A stretch of DNA of 64,000 nt from Acidobacteriota bacterium (GTDB taxonomy: Bacteria > Acidobacteriota > Terriglobia > Terriglobales > Acidobacteriaceae), in the NCBI GenBank assembly GCA_021793405.1, contig JAJYSV010000012.1, forward strand, positions 16,679 through 80,678, read 5' to 3'. Each line of letters opens with the position of its first letter. Within the stretch, counting starts at the first letter, position 1. The notes beneath the pieces were generated by a model, which saw only the letters and a program-made list of their open reading frames with translations, was not told where the DNA came from and made no database searches. A program made the position numbers and the translations under genes. Below, piece by piece: positions 10,043 through 19,840 of the stretch.

Positions 10043-11859
10043 CTCCGCAGTTTTTCATCTAAATGCAGAGCCGCACTTATCAGCCCTAGATGCGTGAACG
10101 CTTGTGGGAAGTTGCCAAGCGCGCTGCCCGTTGAACCGATCTCCTCGGAATACAGACCGAGCGGATTCCCATACGTAAGCATTTTTTCAAAGATGAACCG
10201 GGCCTCGTCGAGTCGGTCAGCGCGCGCCAGTGCATCTACCAGCCAGAACGTGCACATGCTGAATGTGCCTTCGTGCCCAGTCAAGCCATCTTTGCTTGCG
10301 AGCTCTCCACTCAGTTCATATCTATGCACCAGGCTGTCGGAAACGAGCTTCTCCATGATTTTGTCGATCGTACTGAGCATGCGCGGATCCTTCGGCGCGA
10401 TGAACATCACAATGGGCATCATCAGATTGCTCGCGTCCAGGGATTTCGAGTCATAGGATTGCGTGAAGCTTTGCTGCTTAGGATCCCAGCCATCCTTCAT
10501 AATCGAGGCAAAGATGCGATCTCGTTCTGTTTCCAGCTTCACGCGGTCGAGCGGAAGGCTTCGCTGGCTTGCGAGCCGAATGCCCCGATCGAGAGCGACC
10601 CAGCATTGCAGTTTGGAATACACGAACTGCTGTCGCTCACTACGCACTTCCCACAGGCCATCGTCCGGCTGGGTCCAGTTATCCGCAACCCACAGCAGCA
10701 CCCCATGGATACGCATCCATAGATCGTAGGAGATGGGAGAGACGTGTTTGTCGTAAAGATAAATCGCGTCCATCATCTCGCCGTAGATATCCAATTGCAA
10801 CTGGTTGGAAGCCGCGTTGCCGACTCGGACTGGTCGCGAGTTTCGATAACCCGTCATGTTCTCCAGGGTATATTCGGTTAAGCCGATCTCGCCGTCGATG
10901 CTATACATCGTGTTTAGCGGACCCTGCGCACCCGCTTGCTCATGGATTCGCTTGGCCAGCCATTCAATGAAGGCAGTCGCCTCGTCAGTAAAGCCGAGAC
11001 GCACCAGCGAAAATACAGTGAACGCCGTGTCGCGTATCCACGTGTACCGGTAGTCCCAGTTGCGGACTCCACCGATTTCCTCCGGCAGACTGCATGTGGG
11101 TGCAGCCACCATTGCGCCCGTGGGATGATGGGTCAGCAATTTGAGCATCAGCGCAGAGCGAACAACCATCTCTCGCCAACGGCCTTCATACTTGCAATGC
11201 GACAGCCATTCGCGCCAGAATTCCAGAGTTTCATTCATCAGCCTGTCTCCGTCCACTGGGGCTTTGAAGTCGGCTCCGTCCTCTCCGGTCAGATATCGCA
11301 GGGCGAACTCCGCGGTTTCTCCCGGCTGCAGCGTAAATTGCTGGATCGCTTTTCCGTCCTCAATTCGCCATTCGCCGGGACCGAGAACAACCATACGATC
11401 TTTTTCCGCTTCGAATAGGACTCCCCCTTCCGTTAGAGTGGCTCGGTGCGAAGTCCGGGCATAGTTGAAAGCGGGAGCACACTCCAGCCGAAACCTCATT
11501 GCTCCGCGTACCGCTCTGGCAATGCGCACAATCTCATGAATAACGGATTCGCTCCGCCGGTGCTTTTGCTGGCGAACCGGCATAAAGTCGATCACCTCGC
11601 CAACCCCTCCCGCGCATAGAAATCGAGTCAGCAAAACGTTGGTTTCCGGCATATACATCTGGCGGTTGGTTCCGGCCTCCTCTGCCGCCAGCTTGAAATG
11701 TCCGCCTTTTTTCTCATCCAATAGGGTGGCGAACACGCTGGGCGAGTCAAACTGCGGCAGGCAGCACCAATCGATGTCGCCATCCATCGCTACCAGTGCC
11801 ACGGTATGCAGATCGCCAATTACCCCACAGGATTCAATCGGTCTTTGGGCCATATTCAA
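10039..11859 (-). CDS. GH15 family glycoside hydrolase (glucoamylase/trehalase type)
   Basis: 606 residues, cytoplasmic (no signal peptide). The N-terminus CGVIGDLHTVALVAMDGDID and FDSPSVFA is typical of bacterial GH15 proteins annotated as glucoamylase or trehalase. Further blocks are RNWDYRYTWIRDTAF and, near the C-terminus, GHEGTFSMCTFWLVDAL and GLYSEEI, where family catalytic glutamates reside. Members hydrolyse alpha-1,4-glucosides or alpha,alpha-trehalose. In an operon with treZ and treY it could supply or trim maltodextrins, or break trehalose down again; sequence alone does not decide. It is the first gene of the operon, divergent from the ABC exporter across a gap of about 190 bases. 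Confidence 0.9.
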   Translation of the reverse strand: MNMAQRPIESCGVIGDLHTVALVAMDGDIDWCCLPQFDSPSVFATLLDEKKGGHFKLAAEEAGTNRQMYMPETNVLLTRFLCAGGVGEVIDFMPVRQQKHRRSESVIHEIVRIARAVRGAMRFRLECAPAFNYARTSHRATLTEGGVLFEAEKDRMVVLGPGEWRIEDGKAIQQFTLQPGETAEFALRYLTGEDGADFKAPVDGDRLMNETLEFWREWLSHCKYEGRWREMVVRSALMLKLLTHHPTGAMVAAPTCSLPEEIGGVRNWDYRYTWIRDTAFTVFSLVRLGFTDEATAFIEWLAKRIHEQAGAQGPLNTMYSIDGEIGLTEYTLENMTGYRNSRPVRVGNAASNQLQLDIYGEMMDAIYLYDKHVSPISYDLWMRIHGVLLWVADNWTQPDDGLWEVRSERQQFVYSKLQCWVALDRGIRLASQRSLPLDRVKLETERDRIFASIMKDGWDPKQQSFTQSYDSKSLDASNLMMPIVMFIAPKDPRMLSTIDKIMEKLVSDSLVHRYELSGELASKDGLTGHEGTFSMCTFWLVDALARADRLDEARFIFEKMLTYGNPLGLYSEEIGSTGSALGNFPQAFTHLGLISAALHLDEKLRR

Positions 11860-12050
11860 GTAATTTTAAGAATTGTCATAGCATTGCGGAAGGGCTAACC
11901 TAAACAGTCCATATCTCATCTAAACTCTACGTATCGGAACATCCAGCATCTTATTCGACAAGTGCCTGGCGGCCCCAGTTAATATCTCCATTGTAGTGGT
12001 CGAAATATTTTTGCTCTCATTCACTATTAGTTTGTCCTGACTTTATATAG
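11860..12050. promoter_or_regulatory. Divergent intergenic region between the GH15-treZY operon and the exporter-glucan synthase operon
   Basis: 191 AT-richer bases between two outward-facing operons, so promoters for both must lie here or inside the genes. A TTGTCC followed by TATATAG lies directly in front of the exporter start, but the spacing is not that of a standard sigma70 promoter. No clear operator or strong Shine-Dalgarno was recognised. Confidence 0.4.
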
Positions 12051-13898
12051 ATGCGGCATCGGCCTCCAGTGACGGAAACTACGAAGAACAAATCGTATGG
12101 AGATACATGGCGCTCGCGGCTGAGCGCCATGCGCAACATCCCCCCGGTGATGCGCATGGTTTGGGAGTGCGGACCGAAGACAGTCGTTTGGTCCGTGGCG
12201 CTTCGCATTGCACTGGCTCTGACGCCTGTGGCGATTCTGAAAGTGTCTTATTGGCTTATCCAGGCAGTCGTCAACGGCTTCCGATACCACACACCTTTGC
12301 CGGCTTATTTCTGGTGGGTCGTAGGCCTGGAATTCGGATTGGCCTCGCTTGCCGCTATCTTGAGCCGTGGGGTTGGATTTTGCGACAGTCTGCTGGGCGA
12401 TCTTTACCTGCAACACATTAGCGTTCGCGTAATGGAGCATGCTTCGCAGCTCGACATTACAGCATTTGAAAATCCGGATTATTACGATCGTCTGGAGCGG
12501 GCCAAGGCGCAGGCCACGGACCGCATCGCCATGATCCAGATGGTTGGCACGCTAATCCAACAGGTCTTAACCACGCTGTTTCTATCTCTGTATATCGCGA
12601 GCTTCTCTCCCTGGCTGCTGCTGCTGCTGATCGCTGGAACAATTCCCGCCTTGCTGGGAGAAAGCCACTTCGCATTTTTGGGATACGCCAAGAATTTCAT
12701 GCAGACGCCTCTGCGCCGCAAAATGGATTATCTGCGGGACCTAGGAGGCAGCAAAGAAGCAGCAAAAGAACTGAAGCTTTTTGGATTGCGGGATTTCCTG
12801 GTCGGCAGTTTTCGAGGAATGGCGAACACAATTTTCGATCAGAATGTCGATCTCTCGAAGCGCCGCCTCGCTGCTGGCTCGCTCCTTTCTCTGCTGGCAA
12901 CCGCTGGGTATTACAGCGCCTATGCACTGGTTTTGCTGGACACGATCCGAGGAAAATTCACAGTTGCTGGCCTCGCCGTTTTGATCAATGCGATCCTTCA
13001 AGTAAGCGCGAACCTGCAGCAAATCTTCGTCAATGCCTCTGGCGTTGCCGATCAGGCTTTATTCTTGACCGATCTTCTCGGCTTCTTTGCAATGGAACCT
13101 ACTGTCCGCTCCAAGCCGAACGCCATCAAAATTCCGCGGCCCATACGACAGGGCGTCGAGTTCCGGAACGTCTCATTTGCCTATCCCGGGACCACGCGCC
13201 TGGTGTTGAAGGACTTCAATTTTCATCTGCGTCCGGGAGAACGGGTGGCCCTGATCGGAGAAAATGGAGAGGGCAAAACCACCATCGTAAAGCTCATCAC
13301 ACGTCTGTATGACCCCACTGAGGGTCAGATCCTCATCGACGGCTTCGATCTGCGGGATTATGACCTGGAAGACCTCTGCCATGAGATCGGGGTCATCTTC
13401 CAGGATTTTATGAGGTACGAAATGACGGCCAGAGACAATATCGCTGTCGGCCGCATTGAAGAACGCGACCGGTTGGACCGGATCGAAACCGCGGCCCAGA
13501 TGAGCCTGGCAGATGAGGTGATTGCGCGCCTCTCTGGTGGAATCGAACAGCAATTAGGCCGTCGCTTCGAGGGCGGCGTCGATCTGTCTGGAGGCGAGTG
13601 GCAGCGGATGGCGCTGGCACGCGCTTACCTGCGAGATGCACAGTTGCTGATCTTGGATGAACCGACTGCGGCGCTCGATGCACGCAGCGAGCAGGAAGTC
13701 TTTCAGCGTTTCGCGGAGCTGACGCGAGGAAAAATGGCGCTGCTGATCTCCCATCGCTTCTCGACCGTGAAAATGACCGATCGCATCGTCGTTCTTTCGC
13801 ACGGAGTGTTGACCGAAGAAGGAACGCACGAGGAATTGATCCAGCGTGGCGGCCTGTACGCTGAGATGTTTGAAATGCAGGCAGCGAGCTACCGATGA
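12051..13898 (+). CDS. ABC exporter, fused membrane and ATPase domains (NdvA/MsbA-like)
   Basis: 615 residues: a hydrophobic type-I exporter domain (about residues 30-340, several membrane helices) followed by one nucleotide-binding domain. Walker A reads GENGEGKTT, the signature is LSGGEWQRMALARAYL, Walker B is LLILDEPTAALD, and the H-loop is LLISHRFST. It should work as a homodimer exporting a hydrophobic or saccharide substrate. Its last four bases (ATGA) overlap the start of the glucan-synthase-like gene, so the two are translationally coupled. In rhizobia the ABC exporter NdvA/ChvA secretes the cyclic beta-1,2-glucan made by NdvB/ChvB, and the arrangement here suggests the same job. Peptide or drug export is the alternative. 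Translation may start at one of the internal ATGs around codon 25. Confidence 0.88.
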   Translation: MRHRPPVTETTKNKSYGDTWRSRLSAMRNIPPVMRMVWECGPKTVVWSVALRIALALTPVAILKVSYWLIQAVVNGFRYHTPLPAYFWWVVGLEFGLASLAAILSRGVGFCDSLLGDLYLQHISVRVMEHASQLDITAFENPDYYDRLERAKAQATDRIAMIQMVGTLIQQVLTTLFLSLYIASFSPWLLLLLIAGTIPALLGESHFAFLGYAKNFMQTPLRRKMDYLRDLGGSKEAAKELKLFGLRDFLVGSFRGMANTIFDQNVDLSKRRLAAGSLLSLLATAGYYSAYALVLLDTIRGKFTVAGLAVLINAILQVSANLQQIFVNASGVADQALFLTDLLGFFAMEPTVRSKPNAIKIPRPIRQGVEFRNVSFAYPGTTRLVLKDFNFHLRPGERVALIGENGEGKTTIVKLITRLYDPTEGQILIDGFDLRDYDLEDLCHEIGVIFQDFMRYEMTARDNIAVGRIEERDRLDRIETAAQMSLADEVIARLSGGIEQQLGRRFEGGVDLSGGEWQRMALARAYLRDAQLLILDEPTAALDARSEQEVFQRFAELTRGKMALLISHRFSTVKMTDRIVVLSHGVLTEEGTHEELIQRGGLYAEMFEMQAASYR

Positions 13899-16800
13899 AC
13901 TCTCCGAACATGACCGACCTGAACACGCAAGGCCGCGCTTTCGCGAGCCGGCAGGCAATGATCATGCAGCACTCCAGCACAAAACCATTTAAACAACACA
14001 CTCTTCTGATGGTGGCCTCCGCGTTTGCATTGGCGCGTTATACAGAGGAGCAACCCCGCGGGCAGCAAGCGACGGGGAAAGAAGAGAAAGCACCCGGCAT
14101 CCAGCGCCTGGAAGGCAGCACGCGTCTGTTGCGAGCCTCCGCGATCGAAGTTCAGAATGCGGTGCGCATACTCGTGAGATTGCCATTTGCACGCAGCGTT
14201 ACCGGACAGGAGGCTCCAAGAATTCTCGGTGTCGCACAAGCGCTGTTCACAGCATCGACGTATCAGTGGAGCCTATCGGGACTTTCCACTTTTCTTGAAG
14301 GATTTCAAGTCGAAGAGCCCCTCAGTCTGCGGGAATTGTGGTTCTTTCCGGTTGCACTGAAAATGGCATTGTTGGAAGAAATTCTCGCCCAGGCCCCCGG
14401 AGCGTTCAGCAATCAGCCGACAAGCGACGCCGCTCTGAATGCGTCCCTGCTTTGCCTGCATGAGGTCAGTCTGCCAGTATGGGCGAACATTCTGGAGCCA
14501 CTGGTTCCTTTTGAAGACGTCCTGCGACAGGATCCAGCTAACACGTATGCGCGCATGGATTTCGAAAGCCGCGAGATGTATCGCATCGCGGTTGCCAAGT
14601 TAGCGGAGCGATCTCCCTCGAACGAAGTGGAGGTAGCCGGTATGGCGCTGACGATGGCACAAAATGCATCCCAGCAGCCAAATGTCAACGAGCGCATTAC
14701 GGCACGCTGTTCTCATATCGGTTACTACCTCGTCGATCAGGGTTTAAGCGAACTGCGAAAACGTTGCGAGTTTCGACCTCGAATCTTGGATCACGTGCGA
14801 TCCGTGCTGCGCTCGTATCCAGACGATTTTTATATCGGCGGAATAGAAACCATCGCGCTCCTGGCCATGGCTGCGATCATTCTTCCCTTGGTACCTCTTT
14901 ATAATCCGCTGGGAGGCTTGGCCATCGCATTCCTATTGCTGCTTCTGCCCGCTTCGCAAGGCGCAGTGGAGTTGATGAATCACACCCTCAGCGCCATTCT
15001 GAAACCGCAGACGCTGCCAAAACTCGATTTCTCTGAAGGCATTCCCGATGACTGCAAGACGCTCGTGGCTGTGCCCACGCTTTTGCTGAACGAGCGGCAG
15101 GTCCGCGATCTCGTCGACGAACTGGAAGTGCGGAGTCTGGCCAATCAAGACCCGAATATCCACTTTGCCCTGATCACTGATCTGCCGGACTCGGTGGAGA
15201 AGCCACTGGATCGCGATACCGATCCCTTGGTGCTGCTGGCCGGGCAATTGATTGACGACTTGAACCGGCGTTATTCCAGCGCACAATGTGGCGGTTTCTT
15301 GATGCTGCACCGTCATCGCATCTATAACCCACGGCAGGGCGTCTGGATGGGCTGGGAACGCAAGCGCGGGAAATTGCTGGATCTGAATCGCCTGGTGATG
15401 GGTGGCATGGACTGCTTCCCATACAAGGCCGGCGATACGTCCATTCTGCGTGGAATGCGCTATGTATTGACACTGGATTCTGACACAAAACTGCCGCGCG
15501 ACTCGGTGCACCGGATGGTTGGCGCGATGGCGCATCCACTCAACAGGGCCATCCTTGATCCGCAGCGGAGAATCGTAACCCAGGGCTATGGCATCATGCA
15601 GCCGCGAGTTGGCATCGCCGTGCATTCCTTCGCGCGTTCGCGCCTTGCGGCCATTTATTCTGGCCAGACGGGCTTTGATATCTATACGCGGGCCATCTCA
15701 GACGTCTATCAGGACCTGTACGGAGAAGGCATTTTCACTGGCAAGGGACTGTACGAAATAGAAATTCTCCACCGGGTGTTGGATCGTCGCTTCCCGCAGA
15801 ATTCTCTTTTGAGTCATGATTTGATCGAGGGAGCCTATGCCCGCGTCGGCTTGTTGACCGATGTCGAAGTGATGGATGATTATCCGTCCCATTACAGCGC
15901 TCAAAATCGACGGAAACACCGGTGGGTCCGCGGTGATTGGCAAATCTTGCGTTGGCTGCTGGGTCGCGTTCCCAGTGATTCGGGAAAACTTGTTCCAAAC
16001 CCGACTTCCAACATTTCCCGATGGAAAATCTTCGACAATCTGAGACGCAGTCTAGTGGAACCGGCCACTTTTCTTCTGCTGGTTGCTGGTTGGTTGTGGT
16101 TGCCTGGAACCGCTCGTTATTGGACCATCGCCACTCTGTTGGTCGTGTTCGTTCCGGTCCTTGTCCAGTTCCTGTTTTCCCTGGTTCGGGCGAGCCTGGC
16201 GGAACAGCGCGGTTACGTCCGTCAGGCAATTCGCGATTCCCTGGTGCTGCTGTTTTCGACGGCTCTGAATTTTGTATTTCTCGCGCATCAGACTTTGCTG
16301 ATGTTCGACGCAATAGTACGCTCCCTGGTCCGAAGTTTCGTCACCGGCAAACGTCTTTTGGAATGGGAAACCGCGGCAGAGGCGGAACTGGGAGGGAGTA
16401 AACGAACGCCGGTCGAGATCACGATGGGACTTGTGCCCCTGCTATCGGCGGCGCTGCTGATCCTTGTCTTGCTCGTTCGTCCGCACGCATTGCCATGGGC
16501 GGCGCCCATCCTGATTCTTTGGTCCCTTGCAAAACCCATAACCCTATGGCTCAATCGTTCTCCGGGTGGACTTGCGGTCCAACTTTCCTTGCAAGACGAG
16601 CGATTCATGCGGAAAATTGCGTGGCGCACCTGGCGGTATTTCGTCCAATATTCCAATCCAGGCAATCACGCACTGGCGCCAGACAATGTACAGGAAGAAG
16701 GCAACGTCCAAGCCTATCGCATTTCCCCAACCAACGCCGGATTGCAGTTGAATGCGCGACAGGCTGCCGTGCTTCTTGGGTACCTGACGTTGCCGGAATA

Positions 16801-18352
16801 CGCGGAACAAACGCTCGCAAACCTGCATACGCTTGATGAAATTCCCAAGTGGAAGGGTCATCTGCTGAACTGGTACACCACGGACACGCTGGAACCGATC
16901 GCGCCATATATCGCCTCCACAGTCGACAGCGGGAATTTTTTGGCTTCCTTATGCAGTCTGCGCATGGGCACGCTGGAGTTGTTGCAGTCTCCCATGCTGC
17001 CCTCGCTTCGGGAAGGTCTGCTCGACATTGTTGAGGATGTCCAGACGCCGTCCACGCTTGAGTCCCAAATAAAATCCGCATTGCGGATGGAAAAGAGCGC
17101 AGAACAAAACACATGGCTCAGAGCACTGCTTGGATTGGAGCTGCCGTTCAACTCCGATAAGCCCGACGAGATTGAATCTCGACTGCGCTCGCTTTTTGCT
17201 TTGGTCGAGATGTATTTACCGTGGCTGCTTCCGAAATTCTCAGTGCTAGACGGCGTGTCTGCTGGCGGAGAAGATCACCCACTCGATTACTACTCGCCGG
17301 AAAATGCATTGGATACTTGCCGTGCCCTACGGACATTGTGGATGCAAAGGGTACAGGACTCTGCTGAGAAAAATACCCCTCTCGCGAACGAGCTGATCGT
17401 TGCTCTGGATGCCAGCGAACGGTGGTTGAACGGATTGATTGAAAGTCTGCGGTCTATTGCGGAGATCTCCGAGCGCCTGTTTCAGGCCACCGAATATCAG
17501 GAGATGCTCGATCCTTATCGCCGGCTGCTGACGATCGGGTACGACACGGCTAGAAATTGTCGACTGGAGTCCTGCTATGATCTGCTGGCCTCGGAAGCGC
17601 GGACTGCCATCTTCCTTGCAATTGCCAAGGGCGATACGCTGCAGGAAAGCTGGTTCAAGCTCGGCCGCAAGACAACAATGATCGATGGCAACCCAGTATT
17701 GCTCTCATGGTCCGGCACGATGTTTGAGTACATGATGCCGACTCTCTGGATGCAAACATCGCCCGGAACTTTGTTGGCGCAATCTTTGCCTGGAGCGGTC
17801 CGCGCACAGCAGGAATATGTCGCCCACAAGAGGATGCCGTGGGGAATCTCGGAAGCCTGCCATAGCCAGCGCGACGCGGCAGGAAACTATCAATACCATG
17901 CGTTCGGAGTACCCACGTTGGCATTGAATCCGACAGCGGAAGGCTCGCTCGTGATAGCGCCGTATGCCACCGTGCTTGCACTGGAAGCGGACCCCGTTCG
18001 CGCGCTGGCCAATTTACACAAGATGGAGAAACTCGGCTGGCTGGGAGATTTCGGCTTCTATGAGTCGGCGGATTATTCCACCAACACCGAACACGAAACA
18101 GGGATGCGATATACTCTGGTCCGCTCCTGGATGGTCCATCACCAGGGTATGTCTTTGCTCGCGATTACGAACCTTCTCGCCGATAAAGCCTTCCAACGCT
18201 GGTTTCATAGCGACCCTCGGATCCGGGCTACTGAACTTCTCCTGCACGAGAAGCCTGTCCAGATCGTCGCCACTCAGGACACGCCTCGCGTAGGGAAAAT
18301 TACCTTTCAGCCGACTAGGGTGAATCGACGAACAAGCGTCGAACATAATTGA
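13895..18352 (+). CDS. Cyclic beta-1,2-glucan synthase-like protein (GT84 plus glycoamylase-like domain, no GH94)
   Basis: 1485 residues. Membrane helices are visible at about 312-365, 725-765, 787-810 and 842-890. The cytoplasmic glycosyltransferase shows DSD at 528-530, GEGIFTGKGLYE, LLSHDLIEG, and the processive-synthase motif RKHRWVRGDW at about 673-682. The C-terminal part (about 1208-1430) has the cyclic-glucan-synthase glycoamylase-like (GH189-type) blocks YDLLASEAR, SWSGTMFEYMMP, PWGISEACH, NYQYHAFGVP and the terminal SWMVHHQGMSLL, FHSDPRIRATELLLHEKP. In Rhizobium, Agrobacterium and Brucella enzymes (about 2800 residues) a GH94 phosphorylase domain follows at this point. Here the protein ends about 28 residues later, and no GH94 remnant lies downstream. 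Probable product: beta-1,2-glucan from UDP-glucose, cyclised by the C-terminal domain. Coupled to the exporter by a four-base overlap. Confidence 0.88.
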   Translation: MNSPNMTDLNTQGRAFASRQAMIMQHSSTKPFKQHTLLMVASAFALARYTEEQPRGQQATGKEEKAPGIQRLEGSTRLLRASAIEVQNAVRILVRLPFARSVTGQEAPRILGVAQALFTASTYQWSLSGLSTFLEGFQVEEPLSLRELWFFPVALKMALLEEILAQAPGAFSNQPTSDAALNASLLCLHEVSLPVWANILEPLVPFEDVLRQDPANTYARMDFESREMYRIAVAKLAERSPSNEVEVAGMALTMAQNASQQPNVNERITARCSHIGYYLVDQGLSELRKRCEFRPRILDHVRSVLRSYPDDFYIGGIETIALLAMAAIILPLVPLYNPLGGLAIAFLLLLLPASQGAVELMNHTLSAILKPQTLPKLDFSEGIPDDCKTLVAVPTLLLNERQVRDLVDELEVRSLANQDPNIHFALITDLPDSVEKPLDRDTDPLVLLAGQLIDDLNRRYSSAQCGGFLMLHRHRIYNPRQGVWMGWERKRGKLLDLNRLVMGGMDCFPYKAGDTSILRGMRYVLTLDSDTKLPRDSVHRMVGAMAHPLNRAILDPQRRIVTQGYGIMQPRVGIAVHSFARSRLAAIYSGQTGFDIYTRAISDVYQDLYGEGIFTGKGLYEIEILHRVLDRRFPQNSLLSHDLIEGAYARVGLLTDVEVMDDYPSHYSAQNRRKHRWVRGDWQILRWLLGRVPSDSGKLVPNPTSNISRWKIFDNLRRSLVEPATFLLLVAGWLWLPGTARYWTIATLLVVFVPVLVQFLFSLVRASLAEQRGYVRQAIRDSLVLLFSTALNFVFLAHQTLLMFDAIVRSLVRSFVTGKRLLEWETAAEAELGGSKRTPVEITMGLVPLLSAALLILVLLVRPHALPWAAPILILWSLAKPITLWLNRSPGGLAVQLSLQDERFMRKIAWRTWRYFVQYSNPGNHALAPDNVQEEGNVQAYRISPTNAGLQLNARQAAVLLGYLTLPEYAEQTLANLHTLDEIPKWKGHLLNWYTTDTLEPIAPYIASTVDSGNFLASLCSLRMGTLELLQSPMLPSLREGLLDIVEDVQTPSTLESQIKSALRMEKSAEQNTWLRALLGLELPFNSDKPDEIESRLRSLFALVEMYLPWLLPKFSVLDGVSAGGEDHPLDYYSPENALDTCRALRTLWMQRVQDSAEKNTPLANELIVALDASERWLNGLIESLRSIAEISERLFQATEYQEMLDPYRRLLTIGYDTARNCRLESCYDLLASEARTAIFLAIAKGDTLQESWFKLGRKTTMIDGNPVLLSWSGTMFEYMMPTLWMQTSPGTLLAQSLPGAVRAQQEYVAHKRMPWGISEACHSQRDAAGNYQYHAFGVPTLALNPTAEGSLVIAPYATVLALEADPVRALANLHKMEKLGWLGDFGFYESADYSTNTEHETGMRYTLVRSWMVHHQGMSLLAITNLLADKAFQRWFHSDPRIRATELLLHEKPVQIVATQDTPRVGKITFQPTRVNRRTSVEHN

Positions 18353-18382
18353 CCTGTCGGCACCTAAATCGATAGCGGAACG

Positions 18383-19801
18383 CTAAGTCGACACCTTAGG
18401 GCCGTTCGTCCTGCTGCGCATCAAGGCGCGCTTCAAGACAATTTCAAGCGCTGCTTTTTGCCGGTCGTATTCTTCAGGAGCGATACCGCCCTCCAGTCGC
18501 TCAGTTTCCAACGCAAACAGTTCGTTCTTCAATGCTTCCAGCAGGTTCGATTGAGGTTGTTCCATGATGTCCCTGCGCCCAACCGAGGTTCCAGACCGAG
18601 CGCTGGAGACGCCAGGTTGCGCCGCTGCCGGCGTGGCGCTGGCCACCTTCGAAGCTGAGCCCGTGGCCGGGGCTGTAGTCGGACTGGTCCTCTTCATCGA
18701 AATGCCCGCGCCCACCGCCAGCAAGACTACCACCAGGGAGACGATCCACCATTGATACTTGTGCAGCGGGTCCGGCGTGCCAATGGGTGCGCCCAATCCG
18801 ATTCCAGGACGACTACTGTTATCCGCAGCCCCCTGTGCTCCTGCCTCCGGGCCCATCGCGCCTGGCGACTGCCCCGCGCTGCTCCCACCGTTGTTGGCTC
18901 CTTCTTGTCCGCCGGCATTTTCCTCCGGTAGCAGTCCGGTGCCGGAGACCGCAAACGACAGCTTGGTTTGCGGGGTCACATTTCTGGCCAAATAGGTCTG
19001 GACTTTGATATCTTCATCGATTGGCTGAAACGCACTGGCTGGCGTCGCCGTAAATTGCATGCTCTTAGGCAGAATGATCGCGAGGTTATCTACTGGCGCA
19101 GCCACTCGCGGCTGAAACTGAAAGGTGCCTGAATAAGGTAGCTGATAACTGACCTGAAAGCGGGTCTCTCCTGGACGGAGGGGAAAAACAAAGCTGTAGT
19201 CGCCCGGAGGCCCAAGCGGTGTCGGTGGAGTTTGCAGTGGCATGCTACCCGGACCTTGAGCGGCCGCGGAAACAATCTGGGCGTTCTTTGGCAAATAAAT
19301 TTCATAGGCGCGCGGACCATATTGGGTCCGCGGGGGAGAGGAAGCGTTCTTCACGAAATAGTTCTCGATCACGCTTAGGCCATTGGGGCTGGCTTCAATC
19401 CGCACTACATCGGCTTCCGTGGAAACACCTTGCACCTTGGCGGCCGCATCGTAGACATCCACATCCACCGTTTGGGTGCCGGTTGGTACCGACTTGAAGT
19501 AGGTGGCCTTATCGTGCGTCACGCGTAACAAGTGCATTGGATCGCTGTCAGCGGCATCCAGCGAGAAATGACCGCGGGCGTCGGTCTTGGTCTGCGCAAC
19601 GACGTCCATGCCCAGCCGGACCAAGGCCACCGTGTCCCCGGCGGCCGGCTTCTTTGTCGTCTGGTTTGTCACGGTTCCAGAAATGGGTGCGGCTATAACC
19701 ACAGAAGCGCCGCCCAGCAAGATCACCGCCAGCAGCAGAGGAGTGAAGCCAGCCGCAGTGGCCCGCAGGCACTTTGGCAAAAATACATTCGAAATTCTCA
19801 T
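18383..19801 (-). CDS. Exported single-pass protein with carboxypeptidase-regulatory-like domain and CcmI-like tail
   Basis: 472 residues. A signal peptide (to about residue 38, ending VIAAPISG) is followed by a beta-sandwich of the carboxypeptidase-regulatory type (ISGTVTNQTTKKPA, TDARGHFSLDA). A second extracytoplasmic part and a Gly/Ser/Ala/Asn-rich low-complexity linker come next. One membrane helix (WWIVSLVVVLLAVGAGI, about 350-370) leads to a cytoplasmic tail. The tail ends in a helix, ALKNELFALETERLEGGI then EEYDRQKAALE, that resembles the helix in the small CcmI-like protein just upstream. It is the last gene of the ccmF-ccmH-ccmI-like run, 39 bases after the CcmI-like gene. A role in cytochrome c maturation is inferred from position only. 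Confidence 0.75.
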   Translation of the reverse strand: MRISNVFLPKCLRATAAGFTPLLLAVILLGGASVVIAAPISGTVTNQTTKKPAAGDTVALVRLGMDVVAQTKTDARGHFSLDAADSDPMHLLRVTHDKATYFKSVPTGTQTVDVDVYDAAAKVQGVSTEADVVRIEASPNGLSVIENYFVKNASSPPRTQYGPRAYEIYLPKNAQIVSAAAQGPGSMPLQTPPTPLGPPGDYSFVFPLRPGETRFQVSYQLPYSGTFQFQPRVAAPVDNLAIILPKSMQFTATPASAFQPIDEDIKVQTYLARNVTPQTKLSFAVSGTGLLPEENAGGQEGANNGGSSAGQSPGAMGPEAGAQGAADNSSRPGIGLGAPIGTPDPLHKYQWWIVSLVVVLLAVGAGISMKRTSPTTAPATGSASKVASATPAAAQPGVSSARSGTSVGRRDIMEQPQSNLLEALKNELFALETERLEGGIAPEEYDRQKAALEIVLKRALMRSRTNGPKVST

Positions 19802-19840
19802 GGATGTCCTTTTTTGAGTCGTGCTAGAGGGGGGAAGAGG

